Shown here piece by piece: positions 29,753 through 37,742 of a stretch of DNA of 64,000 nt. The stretch lies in NCBI RefSeq assembly GCF_043195095.1, contig NZ_JBAFWN010000002.1; one strand, written 5' to 3'. This DNA is from NCEH01 sp043195095. GTDB taxonomy: Bacteria > Pseudomonadota > Alphaproteobacteria > Rhizobiales > Xanthobacteraceae. The translations under genes and the position numbers were made by a program. A model generated the notes under the pieces. It ran no database searches. It worked only from the letters and a program-made list of their open reading frames with translations, and was not told the origin of the DNA. Position 1 is the stretch's first letter, and each line of letters starts with the position of its first letter.

Positions 29753-30439
29753 ATGACCCGTGTTCCGACCATCGCCCTTGCGGCCGCCCTGTTCAGCCTG
29801 GTCGCCGGCGAGGCGTTCGCCCAGGCGACGCCGCTGACCCGCCTCTATGCGGCCAAGCCGCCGGCGGGCTCGGCGTTCGTGCGCGTGCTCAATCCCACCG
29901 ACGCGCCGGTGGTGGTGGGGCTGGCAGAGGGCTCCAAGGCGACCCTCGGGCCCGGCGGTCCGCGCGCCAGCGTCTATCGCGTCGTGCCCGGCGGCAAGCC
30001 GGTCTCCGTGAGCGTGGATGGCAAGCCGGTCTCCGGCACCGCGAGCCCCGCCCCCGATGGCTTCTCCACCCTGGTGCTGCTGCCCGAGGGCGCTGGCTTC
30101 CGTCTCGAGCCGCTCGCCGATTCCACCGAGGGCCGCGACGATCTGAAAGCCATGCTGCGCTTCTACGCGCTCGCGCCCGGCTGCACGGCCACCCTCGCCG
30201 TGGCGGACGGGCCGACCGTGTTCGATGCGGTGCCCCCCATGGCGAGCCGCCAGCGCGCGATCAATCCGGTCGAGGCCAGCCTTGTCGGACGCTGCGGGGA
30301 TGCGGTCTCCGCGCCGCTCAAGCTGCCGCCGCTGAAGGCCGGGGATCATTACAGCCTGTTTCTCGTGGGAACCGCGCAGGCGCCCGTGCTGGCCGGCCAG
30401 AATGACGAGACCGAACCCTATCGCGGCCCCGCCAACTGA
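29753..30439 (+). CDS. AlgF-like periplasmic polysaccharide O-acetylation protein
   Basis: The 228-residue protein has a signal peptide (ALAAALFSLVAGEAFAQ) and then TRLYAAKPPAGSAFVRVLNPTD, strongly reminiscent of AlgF, the periplasmic adaptor of alginate O-acetylation. The rest looks all-beta, with LKAMLRFYAL near the middle. Its place just before an AlgI-like MBOAT gene supports the call. Sequence similarity within AlgF is modest, so another carbohydrate-related beta protein is possible. Confidence 0.6.
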   Translation: MTRVPTIALAAALFSLVAGEAFAQATPLTRLYAAKPPAGSAFVRVLNPTDAPVVVGLAEGSKATLGPGGPRASVYRVVPGGKPVSVSVDGKPVSGTASPAPDGFSTLVLLPEGAGFRLEPLADSTEGRDDLKAMLRFYALAPGCTATLAVADGPTVFDAVPPMASRQRAINPVEASLVGRCGDAVSAPLKLPPLKAGDHYSLFLVGTAQAPVLAGQNDETEPYRGPAN

Positions 30440-30463
30440 TCGCGAAAGGACGGTCGGTCCGCA

Positions 30464-31849
30464 ATGGTCTTCGCCAGCGACAGCTTCATCTTCCTCTTCC
30501 TGCCGGTGTTCCTGGTCGCCTACGGCCTGACGCCGGCGCGCTGGCGCAACCTGACGCTGCTCGGCTTTTCCTGGCTGTTCTATGCCTGGTGGCGGGTGGA
30601 TTTCCTCCCCCTCATCGTCGGCATCGCGCTCTGGTCCTGGGTCACCGGCCTGTGGATCGCCCGGCGGGCGGAGCATGAGCGCGGCTGGCCCCTGTTCGTC
30701 GCCATCGCCGGGCCGCTGGCGGCGCTGATCTGGTTCAAATACGCCAATCTGTTCGCCGGCACCGCCATCGCGCTCGGCGCGCCGCTCACCGGCTGGCAGG
30801 CCATCGTGCTGCCCATCGGCCTGTCGTTCTTCGTGTTCGGCGCCATCTCCTATTCGGTCGACGTCTATCGCGGCACCGTGCCGGCGGAGACCAGCTTCAT
30901 CAATTACGCCACCTACCAATCCATGTTCGGCCACCTCGTGGCGGGTCCGGTGGTGCGCTATCAATGGGTGGCGGACCGCCTGCACGCGCGCGCCTTCGAC
31001 CGGGCGGAATTCGCCATCGGGGTGGAGCGCTTCATGCTCGGCTTCGCCCAGAAGGTGCTGCTCGCCGACACGCTCGCGCCGATGGTGGACGCGGGCTATG
31101 CGCTCGCCCATCCGACCGCGGCGGACGTGGCGCTGGCGGTGCTCGGCTATACCTTGCAGCTCTATTTCGATTTCGCCGGCTACAGCTCCATGGCGATCGG
31201 GCTCGGCCTGATGGTGGGGCTGAAATTCCACGAGAATTTCGACAATCCCTATCTCTCCGTCACGCTCGCCGAATTCTGGCGCCGCTGGCACATCTCCCTG
31301 TCCACCTGGCTGCGGGACTATCTCTACATCCCGCTCGGCGGCAATCGCGGCGGGCTGTGGCGCTTGTGCGTGAACCTGATGATCACCATGGGCCTCGGCG
31401 GGCTGTGGCACGGGGCCAGCTGGACCTTCCTGGTATGGGGCCTGTGGCACGGGCTCGGCCTCATGGCCCTGCGCCTGGCGTCGGCGGCCGGCCTGCCCAA
31501 GGCGCCGGCGGTGATCGGCCATGTGACGACGCTGGCGTTCGTGATGTTCGGCTGGCTGCTGTTCCGCGCCCAGACCTGGGACGAATTCTCGGTCGCGCTC
31601 AACGGCCTGACCGGGGCGAACGGCATGGCGCCGTCGCAGGAATTCCTGGCCACCCTGCATCCCACCATCATCGCGACGCTGCTGCTCGGCATCGTGATGG
31701 TCTATGTACCCCTGATCGGCCGCTTCAGCGAACCGGCCGCGCGTTTCGGCGCCGCGGTGCGCCTGTGGTCGGCGCTGCCGCTGTGGCTGCTGGCGGTGTG
31801 GGTGTTGCAGGGGCGCATCGTCGTGCCCTTCCTGTATTTCCAGTTCTGA
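30464..31849 (+). CDS. MBOAT O-acetyltransferase (AlgI type)
   Basis: The 461-residue polytopic membrane protein starts MVFASDSFIFLFLPVF, as AlgI does, and contains FWRRWHISLSTWLRDYLYIPLGG (H276) and GLGGLWHGASW (H316). The latter histidine is the MBOAT active-site residue. AlgI-type proteins move acetyl groups across the inner membrane for transfer to a polysaccharide by periplasmic partners. Those partners are probably the AlgF-like protein upstream and the two SGNH proteins downstream. The gene is 24 bp after the AlgF-like gene. Confidence 0.93.
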   Translation: MVFASDSFIFLFLPVFLVAYGLTPARWRNLTLLGFSWLFYAWWRVDFLPLIVGIALWSWVTGLWIARRAEHERGWPLFVAIAGPLAALIWFKYANLFAGTAIALGAPLTGWQAIVLPIGLSFFVFGAISYSVDVYRGTVPAETSFINYATYQSMFGHLVAGPVVRYQWVADRLHARAFDRAEFAIGVERFMLGFAQKVLLADTLAPMVDAGYALAHPTAADVALAVLGYTLQLYFDFAGYSSMAIGLGLMVGLKFHENFDNPYLSVTLAEFWRRWHISLSTWLRDYLYIPLGGNRGGLWRLCVNLMITMGLGGLWHGASWTFLVWGLWHGLGLMALRLASAAGLPKAPAVIGHVTTLAFVMFGWLLFRAQTWDEFSVALNGLTGANGMAPSQEFLATLHPTIIATLLLGIVMVYVPLIGRFSEPAARFGAAVRLWSALPLWLLAVWVLQGRIVVPFLYFQF

Positions 31850-31862
31850 GGGGGAGCCGGCC

Positions 31863-32942
31863 ATGCGCGCGAAACTCCATCTCCTCTATGCCGCGGCCTT
31901 CCTGCTGGTGTGTTTCTGCGGCATGGCGGCGGGCCTGCCCCATCTGTGGAGCGAAAAGGCGCGCGCCGCCTATGCCCCGCTCACCGCCTCCACGCTGCTC
32001 AACGGGCAGTTCACCGCCGCGTTCGACCGCACCTTCGCGACCGGCATGCCGCACAGCGAGGCGCTGGACGGCGCGGTGGCGGGTGCGCTCTATGCCTTGA
32101 TCGGCGATGCCGGCCCGCTGGTGCGCGCGGGCTGTCCCGGATGGCTGTTCCTCGCCGAGGAAACCCTTGAAGTGCGCGGCGGAGACACCTTCCTCGCCGA
32201 CCGCGTGAAACTCGCGCGCAAGATCGCCGCCGATTTTACCAAGCGCGGGGTCGCCCTGGTGCTGCTCCCGGTGCCGGAAAAAGTCACTCTGCAGCGGGCC
32301 GAGACCTGCGGCCTGCCAGTGGCGGAGCAAGCGCGCAACCGGTTCGCCTCCTGGCGCGGCTATTCGGAAGGCAACGGGCTGCGACAGGCCAACCTCGCGC
32401 TGAACTGGCCGACACCGGGCTTCCTGCGCACCGACACCCATTGGAACACCACGGGCGCCGGCTTCGCCGCCGGGCAAGTGGCGGCGATCGTCAAGTCCAT
32501 TCTGGGCGCGGGAACGACGCCGGTGACTTTGGCCGAAGGGCCGCTTCATCCACGCCCGGGCGATCTCATGCGGCTCGCCAACCTGCGGAGCACCGCCAGG
32601 ATTTTCGGCCCGGCGCCCGACGAAGTCCGCGATATCACCGCGACCGTAACCCGTTCCGGCGGATTGCTCGACGATGTCCCGGTGCCCGCCATAATCCTGG
32701 CGGGCTCATCCTATTCCCTGAACGCGGGGTTCATCGACCAGTTGCAGGCCGCGCTTGGGCGCGAAGTGGTCCAACGCAGTCTCGCGGGCGGCGGTTTTGC
32801 CGGCGCGATCCTCGATCTGCTGGAGCGCCATGCCGACCTGCTCTCGCGCACCAAGCTTGTTGTCTGGGAATGGCCGGTTCGCGCCTTGACCCAGCCGCTC
32901 ACCGATGCCGAACGGCGTTATCTCGAAAGGGACCTTCCATGA
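31863..32942 (+). CDS. AlgJ/AlgX-like SGNH acetyltransferase (first of two)
   Basis: The 359-residue protein has an N-terminal hydrophobic segment (LLYAAAFLLVCFCGMAAG) that is a signal anchor or peptide. D191-T-H-W is the Asp-His pair of the AlgJ/AlgX SGNH site, and G281-S-S-Y-S holds the nucleophile S283 in place of the usual GDSFS. It probably takes acetyl from the MBOAT protein and places it on the glycan in the periplasm. The stop overlaps the ATG of the next gene by ATGA, so the two related proteins are made together. Confidence 0.8.
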   Translation: MRAKLHLLYAAAFLLVCFCGMAAGLPHLWSEKARAAYAPLTASTLLNGQFTAAFDRTFATGMPHSEALDGAVAGALYALIGDAGPLVRAGCPGWLFLAEETLEVRGGDTFLADRVKLARKIAADFTKRGVALVLLPVPEKVTLQRAETCGLPVAEQARNRFASWRGYSEGNGLRQANLALNWPTPGFLRTDTHWNTTGAGFAAGQVAAIVKSILGAGTTPVTLAEGPLHPRPGDLMRLANLRSTARIFGPAPDEVRDITATVTRSGGLLDDVPVPAIILAGSSYSLNAGFIDQLQAALGREVVQRSLAGGGFAGAILDLLERHADLLSRTKLVVWEWPVRALTQPLTDAERRYLERDLP

Positions 32943-33925
32943 TGCTTGTGACGCGCCGCCGCGCCCTCCTCGCCGCCGCCGCTTTGCTCGCAGGCGCCGC
33001 CCTGCCCGGCTTGCCGGCCCGCGCCGCCGACGGGCCGATCATCATCATGGGCAAGGGCGGTTGGCTGTTTCCCGGCTGGGAAAGCCTCACCACTTCCGAC
33101 ACCGCCGGCATCCAGAAGGTGGTCCAGCTGATCAAGGACACCAAGGACCGTCTCGCGGCACGCAACATCCTGCTGGTGCCGCTGGTGGTGCCGCTGAAGG
33201 CCACCTTCTATGCCGACAAGCTGCCCGACGGCACCTCCGTTTCCGCCGATGTGAAGGCCCGCTATGATTTCATCCTCGCGCAGCTGAAGCAGAGCGGGCT
33301 TGAGGCGATCGACCTGCGGCCGGCGCTGAAATCGGTGGAGACCGGCAAGCAGACCATCTTCTTCCGGGCGGATTATCACTGGACCGCCTGGTCGGCGGAA
33401 GCGGCGGCCGGGGCGGTCGCCCAGGTGATCAAGGCCAGCGTCAAGCTCTCCGGCGCGCCCGGCACGGGGGACAAGCTGGGCGAATGGGTCACCCAGCGCA
33501 ATCTCGGCGACCTCGCCCAGCGCTTCCTCTCACCCGACCAGCAGAAGGCCGTGGGGCCGGACCTGTACACCGTGCGCGTTCCCCCCGAGGACAAGAAGGG
33601 CCTTCTGGATGCCGGGCCCGCGCCGGTGCATGTGGTGGGCAACAGCTTCGTGCAGCCCTATCTCGGCTTCCCGCAGAAGCTCTCGAACGCGCTCGACCGG
33701 CCGGTGTCGCTGACCTGGAACGTGGGCAATATCGGGCCGTGGTTCACCTTCCTGCAATATGTCGGCTCCCCCGGCTTCGCCAAGCAGCCGCCGCAGGTGG
33801 TCGTGTGGCAGTTCAACGAAGGGCAGTTCCACAGCGGCCCGGACGCGACCGGACAATGGGATGCCCCCTCGATCATCGCCCCGCAGACGTGGCGGGACCG
33901 CATGACAGCGGCCATCGCCAAATAA
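32939..33925 (+). CDS. AlgJ/AlgX-like SGNH acetyltransferase (second of two)
   Basis: The 328-residue protein begins with a signal peptide that carries TRRRALLAA, a Tat-like twin-arginine start. Its catalytic elements are D145-Y-H-W and G234-N-S-F (nucleophile S236), plus GGWLFPG near residue 40 as in AlgX. It belongs to the same family as the preceding gene product but is clearly divergent from it. Two SGNH proteins beside one MBOAT recalls alginate, where AlgJ and AlgX share acetyl transfer. The start at 32939 overlaps the previous stop. Confidence 0.8.
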   Translation: MMLVTRRRALLAAAALLAGAALPGLPARAADGPIIIMGKGGWLFPGWESLTTSDTAGIQKVVQLIKDTKDRLAARNILLVPLVVPLKATFYADKLPDGTSVSADVKARYDFILAQLKQSGLEAIDLRPALKSVETGKQTIFFRADYHWTAWSAEAAAGAVAQVIKASVKLSGAPGTGDKLGEWVTQRNLGDLAQRFLSPDQQKAVGPDLYTVRVPPEDKKGLLDAGPAPVHVVGNSFVQPYLGFPQKLSNALDRPVSLTWNVGNIGPWFTFLQYVGSPGFAKQPPQVVVWQFNEGQFHSGPDATGQWDAPSIIAPQTWRDRMTAAIAK

Positions 33926-33948
33926 GGCGGCGGCCACCTTCATCATTT

Positions 33949-34089
33949 GTAAATATTGGTTTACGCACTGTAAACGAGACCTTTAAATTCCGTAAATATT
34001 GATCCCCTGTAAAGTATTTGGAATTCAACAAAAGTTAACAGAAGGAAAATAACGCTGATCGTAGTTTTGAAAACAGCCTTAACTACGAT
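33949..34089. promoter_or_regulatory. AT-rich control region with phased GTAAA repeats and inverted repeats
   Basis: The 191-bp gap before the NfrA-like gene is markedly AT-rich. GTAAA occurs four times at 33949, 33970, 33992 and 34009 (steps 21, 22 and 17 bp); GTAAATATTG is repeated at 33949 and 33992. GTTTAC-N5-GTAAAC (33959-33975) is a perfect inverted repeat, and ATCGTAGTT (34058) pairs with AACTACGAT (34081) across 14 nt. The pattern suggests a regulator binding on one helix face; its identity is unknown. Confidence 0.55.
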
Positions 34090-34116
34090 TTAACCTTAAT
34101 AATCGACGGTAGGCAC

Positions 34117-37100
34117 ATGACTACCGCGATTCATCTCTCCGAGATCAGCCGCCCCATGCGCTTTCAGGCGATGGGGCGCATGCGCAGGGTTACCGCCGCC
34201 GCCATGCTGGCGATGACGGTGAGCGGCATAGCGTTGGTCGCCCATACGCCCGCGCTCGCCCAGGAACCGGCCCTGGTAGGGCCGGCATGGACCGCCGCCG
34301 ACAAGGCCTATGCGGCCTATCAGGCCAAGGATTACGCCACCGCCGCCGCCCAGGCGCGCGAGGCGCTGCACCTTCGGCCCGATGTCGCCCGGCTCTGGCT
34401 TCTGCTCATGGATGCGCTCGACGCCCAGGGCAATGTCGCCGAATCGGTCGCGGCGGCGAAGGACGCCATCGCCGCCGGGGTCCAGGACCCGACGATCACG
34501 GCGCGCCTGCGCAGCCAGAGCAAGGTGCTCGCGCAAGCGCCCTCGCTCGCCGCCAACAAGGCGCTCGAGGCCCGCAATCCCAAGGCCGCCCTCACCGAGA
34601 TCCGCAAGGCCATCGCGCTCGTGCCCGACGATCTCAGCTATCGCGTGCTGCTGATCTATGCCCTGATCGCCGACGACCAGATCGAGGCGGCGGAGCAGGC
34701 GGCGACCGCGGCCATCGCGGTCGATCCCAAATCCTTCCTGCCCCAGGTGCTGCGCGGCTATCTGCGCGAGCGCCTCGGCCGCATCAACGAGGCGAACCAG
34801 GATTTCGACAGCGCGCTGACCGACGAGGTGCTCACCGGTCCCGACGCGCGCGATGTGCGCTTGGTGATCGCCGACGCCGCCATCGCCGCCGGCAATCCGC
34901 GCCGCGCCCTGAAGATCCTCGATCCGCTCGGCGATACCCAGGATCCGTCCGTCAAGGCGCGCCGCGATGCCGCGAGCGCCCAGGACGCAACCCCCAGCAT
35001 CGTGCCGAAGGATGCCTTCAAGACGCTGCCGGTGCCCTATCAGAAGTGCCGCGACACGCCCTATGGACCGGCCTGCACGCTGGTGCCCGCCACCACGCCG
35101 CCGGGCGCGGGCGGGGTCGCCAATCCCGGCTTCAAGGCCGCCGACGAAGCCTATAAGGCCTATGCGGACGGCAATTACGTGCTGGCGGAAAAGCGCATCC
35201 GCGAGGCGCTGGCGGTCAGCCCCTCGAACGCCGCCTGGCGCCGCTTGCTGATCGACACGCTGGAACGCTCCAACCAGTTCGCCGCCCTCGATGCCGCCAT
35301 CGGCGAGGCGATCGCGGCGGGCGAGGACGATCCGGCCCTGCTCGGTCTGCGCAGCATGGCGCAGACGCGCCTCGGCGAACCGTCCGCCATTCTGGCGCTG
35401 AAGCAGATGGCGGAGAAAAATCCCAAGGCCGCCGTGGACTCGGCCAAGAAGGCGGTGCAGCAGGCGCCGCACGCCATGGTGTTCCGCATCGTTCTGATCC
35501 AGGCGCTGATGGCCGCTGGCCAGACCAAGGAAGCCGCCGCCGCCGCAGCGAGCGCGGTGCAGGAGGATGAGAACGACGTCCTGCCCCGCATCCTGCGCGC
35601 CTATCTGCTCCAGGCCACCGGCAACCGCTCCGGCGCGGTGCAGGATTTCGACAAGGTGCTGGCCTCCAACGTCCTCACCGACCAGGAAATCCTCAACTAC
35701 AGCCTGATCGCCGCCAATGCCGCGCTCGCCGCCGGCAAGCCGGACGATGCCCTCAAGATCCTCAAGACCCTCGACGATGTGAAGAATGCGGACGTGGAAA
35801 GCTTCCGCAAGACCGCCGAGGCCATGCTCGCCAATCCGAACCGCCAGCGCCCCGCCCTGGTGGCACCGGTGCCGCTGTGCCAATCCACCAATTACGGCAT
35901 CATCTGCTCGGTGTTCGCCGGCGGCACCAATGCCGGCACCGGCGTGCCGAGCGACCCCGGCTATGAAGCCGCCGATGCCTCGATCCGTGCCCTCAAGGCC
36001 CGCAATTATAGCCTCGCCATCAGCGAGGCGCGCCGCGCGGTGGAACTCTCGCCGCGCAACATCACCTATCGCCAGTTCCTGATCAACGCGCTCTCCACCG
36101 CCGGCCGCACCGGCGAGGCGGAGACCGCATCCACGCAGGCCATCGCCGCCTTCCCCGGCGAGGTCACCCTGGTGGTGCAGCGCGGCTATATCCGCCAGCG
36201 GCTCAACCGCTACGGCGCCGCGGCCTCCGATTTCGCCGCCGCTTTGCGCAGCGGGCGCCTGCCGCCGGCGGACGTGCGCGGCGTGCGGCTCGCTTTGGTG
36301 GACGCCTATATGGGCGCGAAGGACCCGCAAGCGGCTCTCGACGCCCTCGCCCCCCTCGGCCGCGAGCGCAGCTACGACGTGGTCGCCCGGCGCGGCTTCG
36401 CCTTGCAGGCCCTCGGCCGCCACGAGGAGGCGCTGGAAACCTTCGAATTCGCCTATCGCCTGGCGCGCACGCCCACCGACCGGGCCAATATCGCCAGCGC
36501 CGTGATCGGCGAGCTGGTGGCGCTCGGCCGCAAGGACGAGGCCAAGGCGCGCTTCCAGCAGGCGCTCGCCAGCGGCGAGCTGCGCGCCATGCAGCCGCTC
36601 GACGTCGCCTATCTCGCCAACCAGGCCGGCGACACGGCGACCGCCTACAAATATTTCCACCAGGTGGATTCCACCACCGGGCTGCGGCGCGGCATGGTGC
36701 TGGTGGATGCCGCCTACGCCGCCAAGCATGAATATCACAATGCCGAATCGGCGGCCCTGTTCAAGCGGGCCATCGACGCCCATGCGGACGGCGCCCTGCC
36801 CCTGCCGGCACAGACCGTGTTCGGCCTGCGCCGGGAAGTGGGCGAGCTGGAGCGCACCTGGGGTGCCTACGCCTCGGTCAGCTACGGGGCGGTCGGCGTC
36901 ATGCCCGCCTCCCCGCTGGCTCCGCCGCCGGGCGCCGGCGGCCACACGATCCAGTCCGGTGGCGAGGTCTATTGGCGCCCGCCCGGCATCGGCTATCGCG
37001 ACGGCTCGATCTTCGAGGTGTTCGGACGCGTCTTCACCACCCTCTATGACGAAAAGGGCGGGCCGACGGGCGTCGATACCATGCAGGGCAGCGTGGGCGT

Positions 37101-37587
37101 GCGGTGGAAGCCGCTGAAGGACCAGAACCTGGTGCTGGAGGCGAGCCGCCTGTTCCCGATCGGCACTTATTCCCGCAACGACTGGCTGCTGCGCGCCGCC
37201 TATTCAAACGGCGAGGGCAGCGACCTGCGGGTGGACGTGAACGATTGGAACTACTGGCAGTTCTACGCCGACACCAATTATTACGTGGAGCTTCCCGAAT
37301 CCGTCAGCAGCTTCGAATTCCGCTGGGGCCATTCCTATCGGGTCAAGCCGGTGAACGACAATCTCATCGTCACCCCGTTCCTGGCGGTCGGCGGGGCCTA
37401 TGATTCGGTCCTCAACACGCCGGGCACGCTCGGCGCCGGCCCCGGCGTCAACCTGCGCTGGTGGTTCCGCGAAGACAAATACACCGCCCCCATGTCCTAT
37501 GTGGACCTGACGGCCCAGTATCGCTTCAAGCTGGCCGGGGACAGCCGTGGCGAGGGCCTCTTCGCCGGAGCGTTCGTATCCTATTGA
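34117..37587 (+). CDS. NfrA-like outer-membrane protein with triplicated TPR modules and C-terminal beta-barrel
   Basis: The 1156-residue protein has a signal peptide (ending ALAQ, about 49) and three related TPR modules of about 280 residues. They start at G55 (GPAWTAADKAY), N336 (NPGFKAADEAY) and D613 (DPGYEAADAS). Modules 1 and 2 each end in a CX8C pair (C311/C320, C588/C597) that could form a disulfide loop. From about 911 the sequence becomes barrel-like and ends in an aromatic residue (AGAFVSY), as expected for Bam-inserted proteins and like the NfrA C-terminal domain. It probably exports the glycan through the outer membrane, as BcsC or NfrA do. It has its own AT-rich upstream region. 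Confidence 0.8.
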   Translation: MTTAIHLSEISRPMRFQAMGRMRRVTAAAMLAMTVSGIALVAHTPALAQEPALVGPAWTAADKAYAAYQAKDYATAAAQAREALHLRPDVARLWLLLMDALDAQGNVAESVAAAKDAIAAGVQDPTITARLRSQSKVLAQAPSLAANKALEARNPKAALTEIRKAIALVPDDLSYRVLLIYALIADDQIEAAEQAATAAIAVDPKSFLPQVLRGYLRERLGRINEANQDFDSALTDEVLTGPDARDVRLVIADAAIAAGNPRRALKILDPLGDTQDPSVKARRDAASAQDATPSIVPKDAFKTLPVPYQKCRDTPYGPACTLVPATTPPGAGGVANPGFKAADEAYKAYADGNYVLAEKRIREALAVSPSNAAWRRLLIDTLERSNQFAALDAAIGEAIAAGEDDPALLGLRSMAQTRLGEPSAILALKQMAEKNPKAAVDSAKKAVQQAPHAMVFRIVLIQALMAAGQTKEAAAAAASAVQEDENDVLPRILRAYLLQATGNRSGAVQDFDKVLASNVLTDQEILNYSLIAANAALAAGKPDDALKILKTLDDVKNADVESFRKTAEAMLANPNRQRPALVAPVPLCQSTNYGIICSVFAGGTNAGTGVPSDPGYEAADASIRALKARNYSLAISEARRAVELSPRNITYRQFLINALSTAGRTGEAETASTQAIAAFPGEVTLVVQRGYIRQRLNRYGAAASDFAAALRSGRLPPADVRGVRLALVDAYMGAKDPQAALDALAPLGRERSYDVVARRGFALQALGRHEEALETFEFAYRLARTPTDRANIASAVIGELVALGRKDEAKARFQQALASGELRAMQPLDVAYLANQAGDTATAYKYFHQVDSTTGLRRGMVLVDAAYAAKHEYHNAESAALFKRAIDAHADGALPLPAQTVFGLRREVGELERTWGAYASVSYGAVGVMPASPLAPPPGAGGHTIQSGGEVYWRPPGIGYRDGSIFEVFGRVFTTLYDEKGGPTGVDTMQGSVGVRWKPLKDQNLVLEASRLFPIGTYSRNDWLLRAAYSNGEGSDLRVDVNDWNYWQFYADTNYYVELPESVSSFEFRWGHSYRVKPVNDNLIVTPFLAVGGAYDSVLNTPGTLGAGPGVNLRWWFREDKYTAPMSYVDLTAQYRFKLAGDSRGEGLFAGAFVSY

Positions 37588-37593
37588 TGCGCC

Positions 37594-37629
37594 GGGTCCG
37601 GCGCGAGGGCCAGCGCCCCCGCCGGACCC
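37594..37629 (+). terminator. Hairpin after the NfrA-like gene
   Basis: GGGTCCGGCG (37594-37603) and CGCCGGACCC (37620-37629) form a perfect 10-bp stem; the loop contains a smaller GGGC/GCCC stem. No T-run follows, so termination may be incomplete and the diguanylate cyclase gene could be partly co-transcribed. Confidence 0.45.
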
Positions 37630-37742
37630 CGCTACGCCCGGGTTGCAGCTTCAAACCGATACACGAGGGCCACTTCCCCCGCCGAAGCGAACCCGGTACA
37701 GAATAAGGCCCCGCCAGCGAACAGTCAGAGCCTTACCCCCAG

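Noticed and set aside
34096..36945. A 949-codon open frame on the minus strand opposite the NfrA-like gene
   Set aside because: It is the mirror of a GC-rich, repeat-containing real gene; composition is Gly/Ala/Arg/His-rich with no domain, while the plus-strand product has a signal peptide, TPRs and a barrel.
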